Shown: positions 44,510 through 55,475 of the stretch, piece by piece
How the letters are laid out: each line of letters begins with the position of its first letter
Position numbering within the stretch: the first letter of the stretch is position 1
Source of the DNA: Crocodylus rhombifer
Taxonomy: Eukaryota > Chordata > Crocodylia > Crocodylidae
Reading direction: 5' to 3'
Assembly (NCBI GenBank): GCA_038503035.1
Contig: JAVSML010025537.1
Coordinates: 1,057,946 to 1,121,945 of the forward strand
Length of the DNA: 64,000 bases
Made by a program: the position numbers and the translations under genes
The notes under the pieces: model-generated
The model's input: the letters and a program-made list of their open reading frames with translations, nothing else
Told to the model about the DNA's origin: nothing
Databases searched by the model: none

Positions 44510-44592
44510 ATGATGGCAAGGCTAAGCAAAACATCCGGAGACAAATCCTCAGTGGTGCTACGTGACAGCTTCATTGAAACGAATAGAACAAG
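44510..44592 (+). other. Weak candidate 5' coding exon
   Basis: Two adjacent ATGs (44510, 44513), the second in good Kozak context (A at -3, G at +4), open a 27-codon frame 'MARLSKTSGDKSSVVL...' that ends in 'acaag' followed by 'gttagt' (44593-44598), a passable 5' splice donor. Its composition is unlike the surrounding AT-rich DNA and the frame becomes low-complexity Phe-rich just past the donor. I do not recognise the protein. A chance frame remains likely. Confidence 0.15.
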
Positions 44593-45374
44593 GTTAGTTA
44601 TCCAGTTTAACCTGTACCCACACTTATGTTTCTTCTTTGTTGTGTTTTTTGTTTTTATATCAAGAGGGCTACATATGCACTTTTTTTTACCAAATTGTTC
44701 TGTTAGGTGTCAGAACCAGTTCATGGATCAAACAAGACTATGGATAAACCAACAATATGCTCATTACACATGTATTATACCGCTAGCATCTTCCTTCTTT
44801 GCAGCCTGTATTCCCCACCTCCTTGAGCCTGCTCAGGGATTACAGTGCTCAGGGATTATAGTACAATACAGTATGTTACAAATGATTATGGTATCACTTA
44901 GTATAGGAATATGACTGATTTGGCTGCTCACATTCCTCAGTTTCTGGCATAATATAGCATCTTTTATTCCAGTGCAGTTTTCATTATCTTTTTAAACCCT
45001 GTCATATATCTTCCCTCTTGCTGTCTTTTCCTTTTTCTGCAAAACTTCTTCATATTTTAAGTTATACTGGAATAAAGCCTGACAAATAGCACCCTCGTCA
45101 TGATGGTTTTCTTTATAATCCAAATCATTTTTTAATATCTGGAAGCTAGTGTACTTTACAGAATTGCACCTTTTAAACTATTTTACTTTTATTTATAATC
45201 AGCTAATGAAATGCCAACCATGCTAAAATTATTTGTGCATTTAAGTTATTTTTTCCTATTTCGGTTCAAAAAATTATGCTTGCAGGGTCTAAGCCATCTG
45301 GCTAAATACAGACATTCAGGAGCATTAGCGGGGAGGATAAATCAATTCAAAATGGCTGCCTGATAGCTGGTAAG

Positions 45375-45500
45375 TCAGGATGGGGTGGGGGAGGAGACTA
45401 GCAGGGGGTTTAGGGGGTCAGTCAGCTGGAGGGGATTGGGAGTCTGCCAGGGGATTGGGGAAGAGACGCAACTCGGGGGTCGGGGGGGGGGGCAGTTGCA
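45375..45500. repeat. G-rich tract with G-quadruplex potential
   Basis: Many GGG-or-longer runs separated by short loops ('ggatggggtgggggagg', 'gggggtcggggggggg'). This satisfies the usual four-run quadruplex pattern on the plus strand. Confidence 0.6.
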
Positions 45501-45649
45501 ATCTGTGGATGGGGTGAGGAGGCAGGCATGGGGTGGGGAAAGCAGGTGTGACCTGGGGTTGAGGTGGGTTCCCTGCGCAGTGAACCTATACCCCTACACC
45601 TCCATCCCTCCTGCCCACTGGGATGTATTTGCTCAGCTCTGGCAGTGGT

Positions 45650-46985
45650 AAACATCTCAGTCCCTGGAAAAATCATGGAGCAGATCTTCAAGAATCCATT
45701 TCTAAGCACTTGGAGGAGAAGAAGGTGATTAGGAACAGTCAGCATGGATTCACCAGGGGAAGTCATGCCTGCCCAACCCAATTGCCTTCTACAATGAGAT
45801 AACTGGCTCTGGCTGTGGGTAGACTATTGGATGTGGTGTACCTTGATTTTAGCAAGGCTTTAGATATGGTCTCCCATCATGGCACCCTTGCAGGCAAGCT
45901 AAGGAAGTATGGGATGGATGAATGGACTGTAAGGTGGATAGAAAACTGGCAGGAGCATTGGGCTCAGAGGGTAGTAATCAATGGCTCAATGTCTAGTTGG
46001 CAGCTGGTATCAAGTGGAGTGCCACAGGGGCTGGTCCTGGGGCCAGTTTTGTTTGATGTCTTCATCAACGACCTGGAAGATGGCATACAGTGCACCCTCA
46101 GCAAGTTTGCAGATGACTCCAAGCTGGGAGGAGTAGTAAATACACTGGAGGGTAGGCCTAGGATTCAGAGTGACCTAGACAAATTGAAGGAATGGGCCAA
46201 AAGGAATCTCATGAGGTTCAACAAGATGAAGTGCCAAGTCCTGCACTTAGGACAGAACAATCCCATGCACCACTACAGGCTGGGGGCTGACTGGCTGGGC
46301 AGCAGCTCTGCAGAAAAGGACCTGGCAGTCACAGTGGACAATAAGCTAAATGTGAGCCAGCAGCCTGCCCTTGTTGCCAAGAATGCTAATGGCATACTGG
46401 GCTGTACTAGTAGGTGTGTTGCCAGTAGATCAAGGGAAGTGATTCTTCCCCTCTTTTCAGCACTGGTGGGCTGCATCTAGAGCACTGTGTTCAGTTTTGA
46501 ACCCCCCATTACAGAAAGTATGTGGACAAACTGGAGAAAGTCCAGGGGAGGGCAACAAAAATGGTGATGGGGCTGGGGTACGTGACTTGTGAGGAAAGGC
46601 TGAGGGAGCTAGGCTTATTTAGTTTGGAGAAGAGAAGACTGAAAGGGGATTTAATAGCAGCCTTCAACTACCTGAAGTGGGGTTTGAAAGTGGATGCAGC
46701 TAGACTGTTCTCAGTGGTGGCAGATCACAGAACAAGGAGCAATGGTCTCAAGTTGCAGCAAGGAAAGTAGATATTATGAAGAATTTTATCACTAGGAGAC
46801 TGAGAAACAACTGATACAAGTCTGGAGAGGTTGTGGAGTCTCCATCCTTAGAGGTTTTCAAGACCCAGGTAGACAAAGCTTTGGCCGGGATGATCAAGTT
46901 GGGGATGGTCCTGCTTTGAGCAGGATGTCGGACTAAATGACCTCCAAAGATTCCTACCAACCCTAATTTTCTATGATTCTGTGAA
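45650..46985 (+). mobile_element. CR1, 5'-truncated (RT plus 3' end)
   Basis: It starts within the RT ('aaatcatggagcagatcttc') and runs through the RT to a 3'UTR 'ggactaaatgacctccaaag' and terminal 'tttctatgattctgtgaat'. It is the same subfamily as the CR1 split across 11541-14772, for which it provides the uninterrupted order. Confidence 0.9.
45815..46770 (+). pseudogene. CR1 reverse transcriptase remnant
   Basis: A 221-codon open stretch (45815-46480) carries 'VVYLDFSKALDMVSHH', 'WIENWQEHWAQRVVINGS', '[20 protein letters not shown]' and the catalytic FADD (46106-46117), then 'HLGQNN' and 'SREVILPLFSALV'. A frame break near 46470-46520 (RPQLEYCVQF block) is followed by 46522-46770 ('KVQGRATKMV', 'ERLRELGLFSLEKRRLKGDL'). 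The N-terminal RT and endonuclease are missing. The long open stretch is the longest continuous FADD-type RT frame in the window after the full-length copy, but nothing suggests activity. Confidence 0.88.
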
Positions 46986-48955
46986 TGCTGATAAAAGCAG
47001 CTGCATTGGGAATGGCTTGTGGGATGAAGGTTGAGAACACTGGCTGGAGGGGGAGCAAGGAGCCGGGAGGGCAAACAATAGATCAGTGTGGGAGAGTAAA
47101 AAGAGTAGCCCCAGGGCTGGGGCCAGTGGCTGGGTTTTCCCAGTCCCAGGGCTGTGTAGGGGAGGTGGATAGAAGTTCCAGGCACTGCTTTGACCTAAGT
47201 CAAATAAGTCTGATACTACATAAATCCAAGTTTATCTTAAATCAGGTTCTGAAATTTTTAGACTAGGTTCCGCAATCTTTAGATTTAAATAAAGCTACAT
47301 TTAAATTGGGCCACCATTTTGAACCTGATTTAACCTCCCAAATGTCTGTACTTACTCTCTGAGTGTAAAAGAGGATGGGGAGGAAAGACTGCATCTTTGA
47401 AGGTCTGACGGTGCAAGGCTAGTCATCAGCCTCACCTGGGAGAGTATCTGAATGCACAGACTCCCATGCCTCACCATAAGTGTATTTTGCATGCAAAGAA
47501 AAAAGAGGAGCTTCATTAAGCTGTAGAACGTTTTCTTGTGCCACGCAAGTCTCTAGACAGGGCAGATATCTAACGCTGGTGGACCCCAGATTCTCTGACC
47601 CTGAAGATGGGAGGCCACACTTGTTACACAACTCCCTCCCTAGAACCCTGTCCATCTCCAGGACAGTGTTGCAGTCTGATGGAAATACCTATCTTCTGTT
47701 CTTTACAGTCCTGTCTCGGTGCCTCTAGGGTTTGTATACACATACGCTCTTTCTCTGCTTGGTGTGATAATGAAATAGGGCTAGCCCCTTTTCTCAGGAC
47801 AGATCAACTTATTAGATCAAGTGTTCCAACTCTACTCCATCAGAATATTAATTTGAGTTTTAAATTTTCTGGGTAAATTGGTCCATCGTGTAGCTATATA
47901 TCTCCATTGTAAACAAACCCTCTCCTGTTGCAGTCATAATGGGAAACTACATTGCATACCAATCAGTTAATGACTGCTAATTGTTTTGTTAACTGAAACT
48001 ACAGTCAGGGTGTTGTTAAAATATGTGGTGGGAATATTTTCTGAAATAGTGAATTCATAAATTTGCTATGCAATTCCCTCTAATTTTTCCTATAAGTTAT
48101 ATTTAAAATCCCTTTGAGAATTTATTTAAATTGGTAAGGATGAATTACCTAAATGCTAATGTTCAAAATCAGTATTAATGAATTGATACACTGTTAAACA
48201 GCACATGATGTAGCCATTCAGAATGCATGAGACCTTCGTTTATTAGGCATTTAGCAAACAAAAATCTGTTTTCCAGTCTGTAATTAGTATAATTATAGTA
48301 CATTTTTTACACTGCAACTATTGTGAACATTTAAACAGTAAACTGCTTTTTTTGACTTAAAAAAACAAGCCTTAATGAGATATTTCAATATATTCAATTC
48401 TTGTTCTCACTGAATGAAAGTGAAGATCTAGATAAAAATTGCCTTTCTTTTCTTTTGAAACTTTCAGAAAGTTAATTTCTGCCTTCTGCATTTTAAAAAG
48501 TGATTGCTAAGTCACTTTTGTTTAGAATGTGAAAATACTTCCTTAAAAACCTTCAGAGTACTGCTAAAAAAATTGAAAATGACTGCCTCAGAAATGAAAC
48601 CTTCCCTATATGTGCAGTCTACAGGTATTCCGTATTCATGGATAATCATAATAGTTGTTCTGTATTGCAATCTGCAATTCAAAATCTATCTATATGAGTT
48701 CACTCCTTTTGTTTTATGGACATTAACTTCCCACTGAGATCAGTGTGAGTCACGTACACAATAACTGTAAGATCACGCCTGCGGAATAAAGCCATATGAC
48801 ATACCTTCATATTCTGAAGCGAATAGGTAACTTAGTAGTTGAGCAAAAAACAGGGGAATTATACCCTGGATAATTTTGTTCCCCTTCTACAAAAGGGTTA
48901 CAATGATGCCTGTGCCCAGCTTTCCTGAAAGTCAGTGTGGAACAATAGAGGATAA
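46986..48955. other. Non-coding DNA, nothing recognised
   Basis: AT-rich sequence, particularly 47880-48500. No termini, tandem repeats or credible coding frame. Confidence 0.5.
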
Positions 48956-49501
48956 TGGCAAAGTAGGGCTGGGTAGGGGCCTCCTAATGTCATCTAGTCC
49001 ATCCACCTGCTCAAGGCAGGAACACCGCTGACTAAACTATCCCAGCCAAGTGTCTAACTAACTTGCTTTTGAAAACTTCTGAAGATGAACTTTATCTAGG
49101 TAACCTGTTCTAAAGCTTGACCAACCTCAGAAAGTTCCTCCTCATCTCCAACCTTTGCTGGAGCTTGAGTCCATTTTTCCTAGTCCTGTCACACATGGCC
49201 ACAGAACAAAGCCTCCACCCTCCCTATAAACGTCTTTCAGGTATTTGCTGACTTATCAAATTTCCCCCCTCAGTCTTCACTTTCTCTATTTTTTTCAGCC
49301 TTTCCCCATAAGTCTTGCTTCCAAGGCTTCTAATAATGTTTCCAACTCTCTACTGGGATCTTTCCAATCTGCCCACATCCTTCTTGAAGTGTGGGAACAG
49401 TGCTCCGGGTAAAGCCTTACTAGTGCAGAATAGAATGGAAGAATCACTTTTCTTTATTTGCAGTTGGCACTTCTTGTAATGCAACCCAGTATTCTGTTGG
49501 C

Positions 49502-49840
49502 TTATTTTACAAGAGCACACTGTTGTCTCGTGTTCAGTTCATAGTCTACAATAACCTCAAGATCCTTTTCTTCAGTACTGCAATCTAGCCAGTCATTCCC
49601 CAGTCTGTGTTTGTGCATGCAATTATTTGGTTCTAAGTGCAGAGCTTTCCACTTGTCCCTCTTAAATCTCATTTGACTGATTGCAGACCATCTTTTCAGT
49701 CTATCCAGGTCATTCTTGATCCTAGTCCTATCCGCCAGATTATCTACATCTCCATCAATCATGGTGGTGTTTGCAAAATTTACTAAGCATGCACTCATTC
49801 CATCATCCAAATGATTAATGAAAATAGTAAGCAATAGAAG
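49502..49840 (-). pseudogene. Decayed CR1 RT remnant (minus strand)
   Basis: The frame has 'IFINHLDDGM', then FANT at the position of the catalytic FADD, 'IKNDLDRLKRW', 'MRFKRDKWKALHLEPNN', 'HRLGNDWLDCSTEEKDL' and 'VIVDYELN', in the standard CR1 order. Loss of both catalytic Asp residues shows it is dead. It ends at the MITE insertion. Confidence 0.8.
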
Positions 49841-49845
49841 GTGGT

Positions 49846-50087
49846 TAGTCATGTTAGTCTGAACTCAGCCAGAAAACAAGGCAGATATGCATCTTTACTG
49901 GCTGAGTAAATAAGAGAGAAAGAGAGACCACAAGCTTTCATGAACTCAGGTTCACTACATCTGATATGTGAACTCGGGTATACAAAAGCTTGTGCTGTCT
50001 CTACATATCTTCTTCAGTTAGTTTATAAATTTATAAAATTCCACCACCAGTTTATAAAGGTGCATGTCTACCCTGCCTTCTGATATT
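49846..50087. mobile_element. Hairpin MITE, copy 1
   Basis: The centre folds: 'cacaagctttcatgaactca' near 49930 pairs with 'gaactcgggtatacaaaagc' near 49971, flanking 'catctgatatg'. The outer stem is 'aggcagatatgcatcttta' near 49882 with 'ataaaggtgcatgtctaccc' near 50055. A related element lies at 52505-52690. The 'aagctttcatgaactca...catctga' signature resembles MITEs abundant in crocodilians and turtles (perhaps Chompy-like; a memory-based guess). Confidence 0.6.
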
Positions 50088-50198
50088 AAACAATACCAGA
50101 ACCAGAATAGACCCAATTGGTACCTCCTCCCCACTAGGCATTGAACCATTTAGAGCTACTTGCTGAGTAGGATGACCCAACCAGTTGTGTCCACCCTA

Positions 50199-51106
50199 CC
50201 ATATTTACTTCAGTCTAAGGTAAGGTTTTCCACCACCAGTTAACATGGAGAAAAAGCCCCTTGTCTTAAAATTGAGTATGGGAGGAGGGTTTGGAGAGGA
50301 AGGAGGGAGGCAGTTGCTGTTGCTCAGGCTCCATCCCCTACCCAGGGTCAGGGACATAGCTGCAACTGCTGCCTACACCCTGTCCCCACTGTCTCTACAC
50401 CCCACCATCTCCCCTCTGCATCTGCTTCCCCACATCTGCCCTCCCAAAGCCTCTACTTCTCCACCTTTCCATCTCCTATCTTCTCCCCCTTACCCTTGCT
50501 TTGCCTGGGTAAGCTCTGTCCCTGTTGCAACCTGAGGCACTGGGCACAGCTCCAGTCCAGCCCTGTAGCAGTGGTGCACAGCCTACATGGCTGCTACGGG
50601 GGATGTGCTGGGGCTATACTCCATGCCGCAAACTAGAACGTGGATGTAATCTGCCTTCATGGAGCAATGGTAAGGGATGGGGACAGGCAGCTATTGTGGC
50701 TCAGGCTTCAGCCCCTACTCAAAACTGGGGCCATAGACATAGCTGGTGCCTGTCCCCTGACTACACCACCTCTCTACCTTGCCAGCTCTCCCCTGCAGCA
50801 TATGGGAGAAGCCAGGCATAAGGCTGGGGTGGGGGGACGGGGACGGATCAAAGACTGGGGGAGGGGAGGGGAGCAATGATGGGGTGGGGGCTGAGGCTAT
50901 GGGGGACAGACAGGAGATGGGCACAAGCAGGGCGCAAGCTACTTAACCCCCCTCTCCACTCCTTGTCCCCATCGCAGTGGTGGGGAAGATGAATTACAGA
51001 TGACCCTATATTAATTAGATTCTATACATGTAGAATTATAACAAATTTATAAATGTTACAGGTATAGAATCTATTTTGGGGTTGTCTTAGATTTGAGTAG
51101 ACATGG
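50199..51106 (+). mobile_element. TA-flanked inverted-repeat element, copy 4 (best preserved)
   Basis: Flanked by TA (50197-50198 and 51107-51108). Left end 'ccatatttacttcagtctaag', right end reverse-complemented 'ccatgtctactcaaatctaag'. It interrupts a CR1 whose sequence continues on both sides, which supports its boundaries. A subterminal hairpin lies at 51017-51072 ('tagattctatac' with 'gtatagaatcta'). The interior is C-rich then G-rich. The TA target suggests a Tc1/mariner-type or similar transposase acting in trans. Confidence 0.8.
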
Positions 51107-51345
51107 TATTTTCATTTAATCTGTATTTCCTTAGCTTGCTAATGGGAATATGGTGGGAGACAATTTCAAAAGTCTTGCTAAAGTCAAGGTATACTATGTT
51201 CACTGCTCTCCCCTCATCCACAGAACCTATTACTTTATCATAGAAGGAAATCAGTTTGGTCAGGCATGACTTGCTCTTTGTGATTCCATGTTGGCTGTTC
51301 CTGATGACCTTGTTTTTCTCTAGGTGCTTCATAATACATTCCTTG

Positions 51346-52504
51346 AGGAATATATATTAAGGAATATATATATATTTCCTCTCAACTCTGTGTAAGTTGA
51401 GAGCAGACCCAAGCTCTTAGATCAGTAGTTGTCAATCTTTTCTATGCTTGTTGCACTTAGGGCACCTGTCAGAAAATCCTGGCTCTCAAATTTCACAAGG
51501 TTTTTGACTATTGAAAAATAATTTTGCAGATCTGTGGCAAAGAACTTGGAAACATCACAACAGGTTAGAATGTTTTTGACACGCTGTGTTCCAATTTGAA
51601 ATCTTTGGATTTGTCTTGTAAATCTTGTGATGGTGTTCGCATACCTAATAGTGCTAATATTGAAGAGGGTGCCTCAGGACCATGATTAGAATCACTCTCT
51701 TAGGCTGAGGAACAAACATTATGAAGTCTCACATTGCCAGGGTAACTTCATATGATTGTTCCTCCTTTGGATTATGTGAATGGAAAGTGTATCTGGGGAT
51801 CCTAAAGCTGCTGGCAGCATGAGGATTGAGATCTGAAGCACTTTGGTTGAGATCTGAAGGAACCCAACTTAAGACTTATAAAGCATGTAGACACCAAGGA
51901 ATAGTCAGCAGATAAATACCTGTGAAGTTGTCACTATGTCAATAAGCAAACTTTTAAATAAATAAGGACTTTTATGATACTGTTAAAACATGGAGGTAAA
52001 TTTCTGTATTTTCAGTTGTGGTGTTTTGTTTTAATCATGGAAAAATGTGGATTTTGGGTTACTTTTTGTAATCTAAAATTGGGAATTTTTTTATCAGAGA
52101 AGACCAGGATCCTTGGTTATCATAGTATCCTACCTTAACATTACCCTAACTATATGTACTATCAAGACAGTGGTGTGACATAGGGTTGATCCTCATTTTG
52201 CAGGTAGAGGACTGAGGTACAGAAAAGATATGGCTTTGGTCAGCATTATAAAGATAATCCATGGCAGAACAGACAGTGTCTAAGCATGGGGCCTGCTTTC
52301 CTTATGCAAATCCCATGTGATCAGCCTCATAACTTCAAAATAGAATGATGTCATTATACACTCCAAATTCTAGAGCATATGTGTGTTCAACCATTCTCTT
52401 AAAATGACATATATCATTCTGATTGCTGCTGCAAATTATACTAGTTCCCCAGTGGATACTTCCATGGCAGTCATCTGTTTGCTGGGCTGTCAGTGGGAGA
52501 GATG
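51346..52504. other. Non-coding DNA with possible hAT-like remnants
   Basis: An AT dinucleotide-rich patch lies at 51346-51380. 'cagtagttgtcaatcttttc' near 51425 resembles a hAT left end but lacks a partner. 52085-52116 ('tttttatcagagaagaccag' then 'gatccttgg') is a reverse copy of the terminus of the element at 28568. Confidence 0.45.
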
Positions 52505-52690
52505 GCTAGCTTTGTTAGTCTGATCTGAGAACGATGGTGGGGTAGATATGCACCCTAAAGACTGAGATATAAAGCGTTTTGTGTACTCAAGCTCGTTTCA
52601 GATGAAGTGAGCTTGAGTTCATGAAAGCTTATGTTTATACATGTATCTTATTTAGTAAGTCTATAAAGTGCATGTCTACCCTGTCTTCAG
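52505..52690. mobile_element. Hairpin MITE, copy 2
   Basis: Same order as 49846-50087: 'tttgttagtctgatctgaga', 'gtagatatgcaccctaaaga', 'cagatgaagtgagcttgagt', 'catgaaagcttatg' and 'aagtgcatgtctaccctgtc'. The central palindrome pairs 'gtactcaagctcg' with 'gagcttgagttcatg'. It ends near 52690 at 'ttcagcc'. Confidence 0.6.
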
Positions 52691-54119
52691 CCTGTAAGTG
52701 GGAGTCAGAAGCAAGGTAGAAGTTGCCATGCAAGCTCTGTGCCACTGGAGGGCTCTCCTGCACTGAGGTAATCCTCCTGTGAATGGCTATGTCAGCTGTT
52801 GATCTGTTTTTGCCTACTGTGCAATGCAGAGCTGCTTCACTGCAGCATAGAAAATGGACCATGATATGTTAAGAGTGCATGACAGGATCAAGTCCACTTT
52901 TGTACCTAACAGTTGCATCTCTAAAAAGGCCAATTTCTTTCCAGAGTTTTGCTATCAAATCACTAGATATACAAAAAAAATATATAGCCACTAGCTCTCA
53001 TTATATCCTGAGCTACATGTTAGTTCCTACATGATTTTGGCTAAATATCTTTATTGTGTCTTAAGTGATCACAACTTTAAAATGCAATGGCAATTATATT
53101 CAAATTGTTCCCTTTATTGTACTTCATATTTTAATGGATGCATTCACTGTAGTCAAACCACTTATAAGTGCTGTAATCTATTTTGCTAAAGGGAAATGGA
53201 CTTATACCTAACTCTTACTATGCTCACTTTTAATCTTGTTGCCTTTAATCATATTTAGCATTAATGCAAAACCACTGCTATATTTAATTCATATAAAGTT
53301 TAAGTTCCTTTTAAGAGTTCAGATAGTTGTTGAATCTTCAAAAGTCAAGTACTCTAGAAGGACACTGAGTAGTAGAGTGCATAAGTGATTATGCAGAGAA
53401 TAGTGTGAAGGCAAGTTAGTGATCTGTGCTGTATGTAGCAGAGGAACAGTTTGCTATATTGCTTCATTCCATCAGAAATGTGCTAGATGTTGCATGAAAT
53501 ATTGGAAAGCTCCAGCACTTGTAACATGAACTTCTGTGATTACTCTAACTTTTGAGCTGCTGTTAGGTTAAATCTTGATTTATTTGAGGTTTATATTCAA
53601 GAGCTGATACAGTTTTTACCTTCCAATATCGACTTAATAATTGCTCAATATATGTTTTTATTTCTTTACCTATTGTTATCCTTTTGTTCTGTGCCAGTTG
53701 TTCTGTGTGACATTTTTAAGTTTGGCAGGAAATATCAGCTTTTCCAAGAAAATGCTCTTATGCCTTATGCCTCTTAGGTTGTCTTTGGCTTTTTATTTAA
53801 GACAGCACTAATAACTTTGGCCTGGCACATTTTTCATTGACTATTAGCTGAATGAAAGAGAAATTCTGCTGGGTTCATTAACTCCAAATGTTGGTCAATT
53901 CCAAAGAAATGCACTGTTACTATAATGTTTTACATAAACATCTCCAGAAATAAATCTTTAACAGTATCTTTTTAACTACATGACAGCTTATTTTAATTTT
54001 ATAGCATCAGCACTGTGCTAAGCATTTGCCCAGGGCTCCAGCTTGACATTGGCTGCCATGGTTTCCCTGTGGCAAGTTAGGGTGGCAGGCCTGTGTTGTG
54101 TCTAGGTTGACTGTAGTCT
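52691..54119. other. AT-rich non-coding DNA
   Basis: Nothing is recognised. The composition is uniformly AT-rich without repeats or long credible frames. Confidence 0.5.
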
Positions 54120-54236
54120 TAGATTATGGATTGTACTGGATGGTTTGGGTAGGGATGATCCTGTCTCAGGCACAGGCTTGGACTAGATGACCCTAGGAAG
54201 TCCTTTCCAGGCCTGCTTCTTTATGATTCTGTGAAC
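54120..54236 (+). mobile_element. CR1 3' terminal fragment
   Basis: 'ggatgatcctgtctcaggca', 'cttggactagatgaccctag' and 'tttatgattctgtgaa' are the CR1 3'UTR and terminal repeat. About 115 bp remain, a strongly 5'-truncated insertion. Confidence 0.8.
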
Positions 54237-55475
54237 TTGGGCTGAGAATTTTCATTAACTTGAATGGGTTGAAAATGGTACTGTATGGCAATGCTCAGTG
54301 TCGTAGCTGCTCAACTAGAAGTTACAGACCTGATTTAGCCATTTAAATTCTCTACCCAGGGATTCGGGGAAAAGAAGTTCCTAAACATTTGATTCACAAC
54401 TGCCAGCATGGTGTGGGGACTATTTACACTAGCTAATAGGAAATACTAAAGTATGTCTTGGACCTAGGTGCCTCCCTGAATGTGAGAATAGGGCACCTAT
54501 GTGAAGTTGGAAATCACACCTGAAAGCTCCACCTGGACTCAGGCATGGATGCCTCACTCACTCTTGCTTTTCAAAGCACAGATTCTAGGATGCATTGTAC
54601 AACATTGATTAAATGCAGAAGTAGTCTTAGGAACAGGATCCAGGAGCCACATCCCTCCCACTCCTCTCAGATTAAGTACCATCATCCTTGAGTTTACAGA
54701 ATCATGCTCCATCAAGGAAGCCATGCTTCCTTTTTCGCAGTTTCCTTCTGGTCCCATGACATTTGCATTTTTGCCTACAACTTCAACAGCAGAGTTGTAA
54801 AATGCCCATCAGTAGCCTCTAGACTGATGGTTAGGTTACTCTCCTGAAGGCTGAATATAAGGGCTCAAATCCCATCGGGTTGAAGAGAACCTAGACCCGA
54901 GGTTTCCCGCTAACTGGGTGAGAGCTCTAACCAGTAGGCTATTTTTAGAAAGATGGGAATCTCCCACCTCCTCCTTTGTCTGTGTTTGTGAATGAATGTG
55001 GCTATGGCTGCTATGTTTGTGTTGAACTCTATGCTGTCAGTGTGTGTAGACATGCTGTGACCACAGCTACAGGTTAGGTCCTTCAGGGGACTTTAGATGC
55101 AGGGATGCCTAGCCTGTCACATTCGTAAGAATGGTAAGTGTAGAAAAAAGGCAATACCACCTTGCTTAGTCATGACAGCGGTGTCTCTGGGCATGTTCAC
55201 TAACAGAATTTAGGCACCTAAGTTAACCTTACTGCCAAAAAGTTATTTGCCCATGGTTTCTAGGTCAGGATTTAAAACCAAGGTAGCTGTACTGCTATAA
55301 CTTCCTGTTTCCCTTTTCCTGACACTCCTATTGACTTTCAGGTGTTGTCAGCTGAAAATGGATTCATGTGGTGCCTCCAAAAACCCACTGAATTAACTGG
55401 TACTACTTTTTATATAGCTAAGCGCTTTGCCTGTAGGTATTATGGGAATTCATTTTTTTGTCCACTCTGTAAATC
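54237..55475. other. Non-coding DNA with a possible SINE fragment
   Basis: No gene. A tRNA-like segment at 54830-54945 is listed separately. Confidence 0.5.
54830..54945 (-). mobile_element. Possible tRNA-derived SINE fragment
   Basis: The minus strand reads 'tagcctactggttagagctc', which resembles a tRNA 5' half with an A-box, then 'ggttctcttcaaccc', a decayed B-box (GGTTCRANNCC), about 40 bases later. This spacing suits a tRNA-like SINE head. No acceptor-stem pairing is convincing, so it is not a tRNA gene. Confidence 0.35.

Larger units (their letters stand above)
43536..45649. other. AT-rich DNA, then a G-rich patch
   Basis: No firm gene. A candidate exon at 44510-44592 is listed with low confidence. 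45375-45500 is very G-rich, including a run of more than ten G near 45483, and could form G-quadruplexes. Confidence 0.5.
48960..51345 (-). mobile_element. Old CR1, minus strand, interrupted by two DNA elements
   Basis: On the minus strand the CR1 3' end is at about 48960-49050 ('tggactagatgacattagga'). The RT C-terminus follows leftward to rightward in reverse up to about 49845, then 50088-50196, then 51109-51345 ('NSQHGITKSKSCLTKLISFY' block). Two inserts split it: a hairpin MITE (49846-50087) and TA-flanked copy 4 (50199-51106). RT motif order is preserved across both. Confidence 0.8.

Noticed and set aside
54830..54945. tRNA gene
   Set aside because: A-box and B-box likenesses exist, but there is no acceptor-stem pairing or clear anticodon loop. 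A SINE relic is the better reading.
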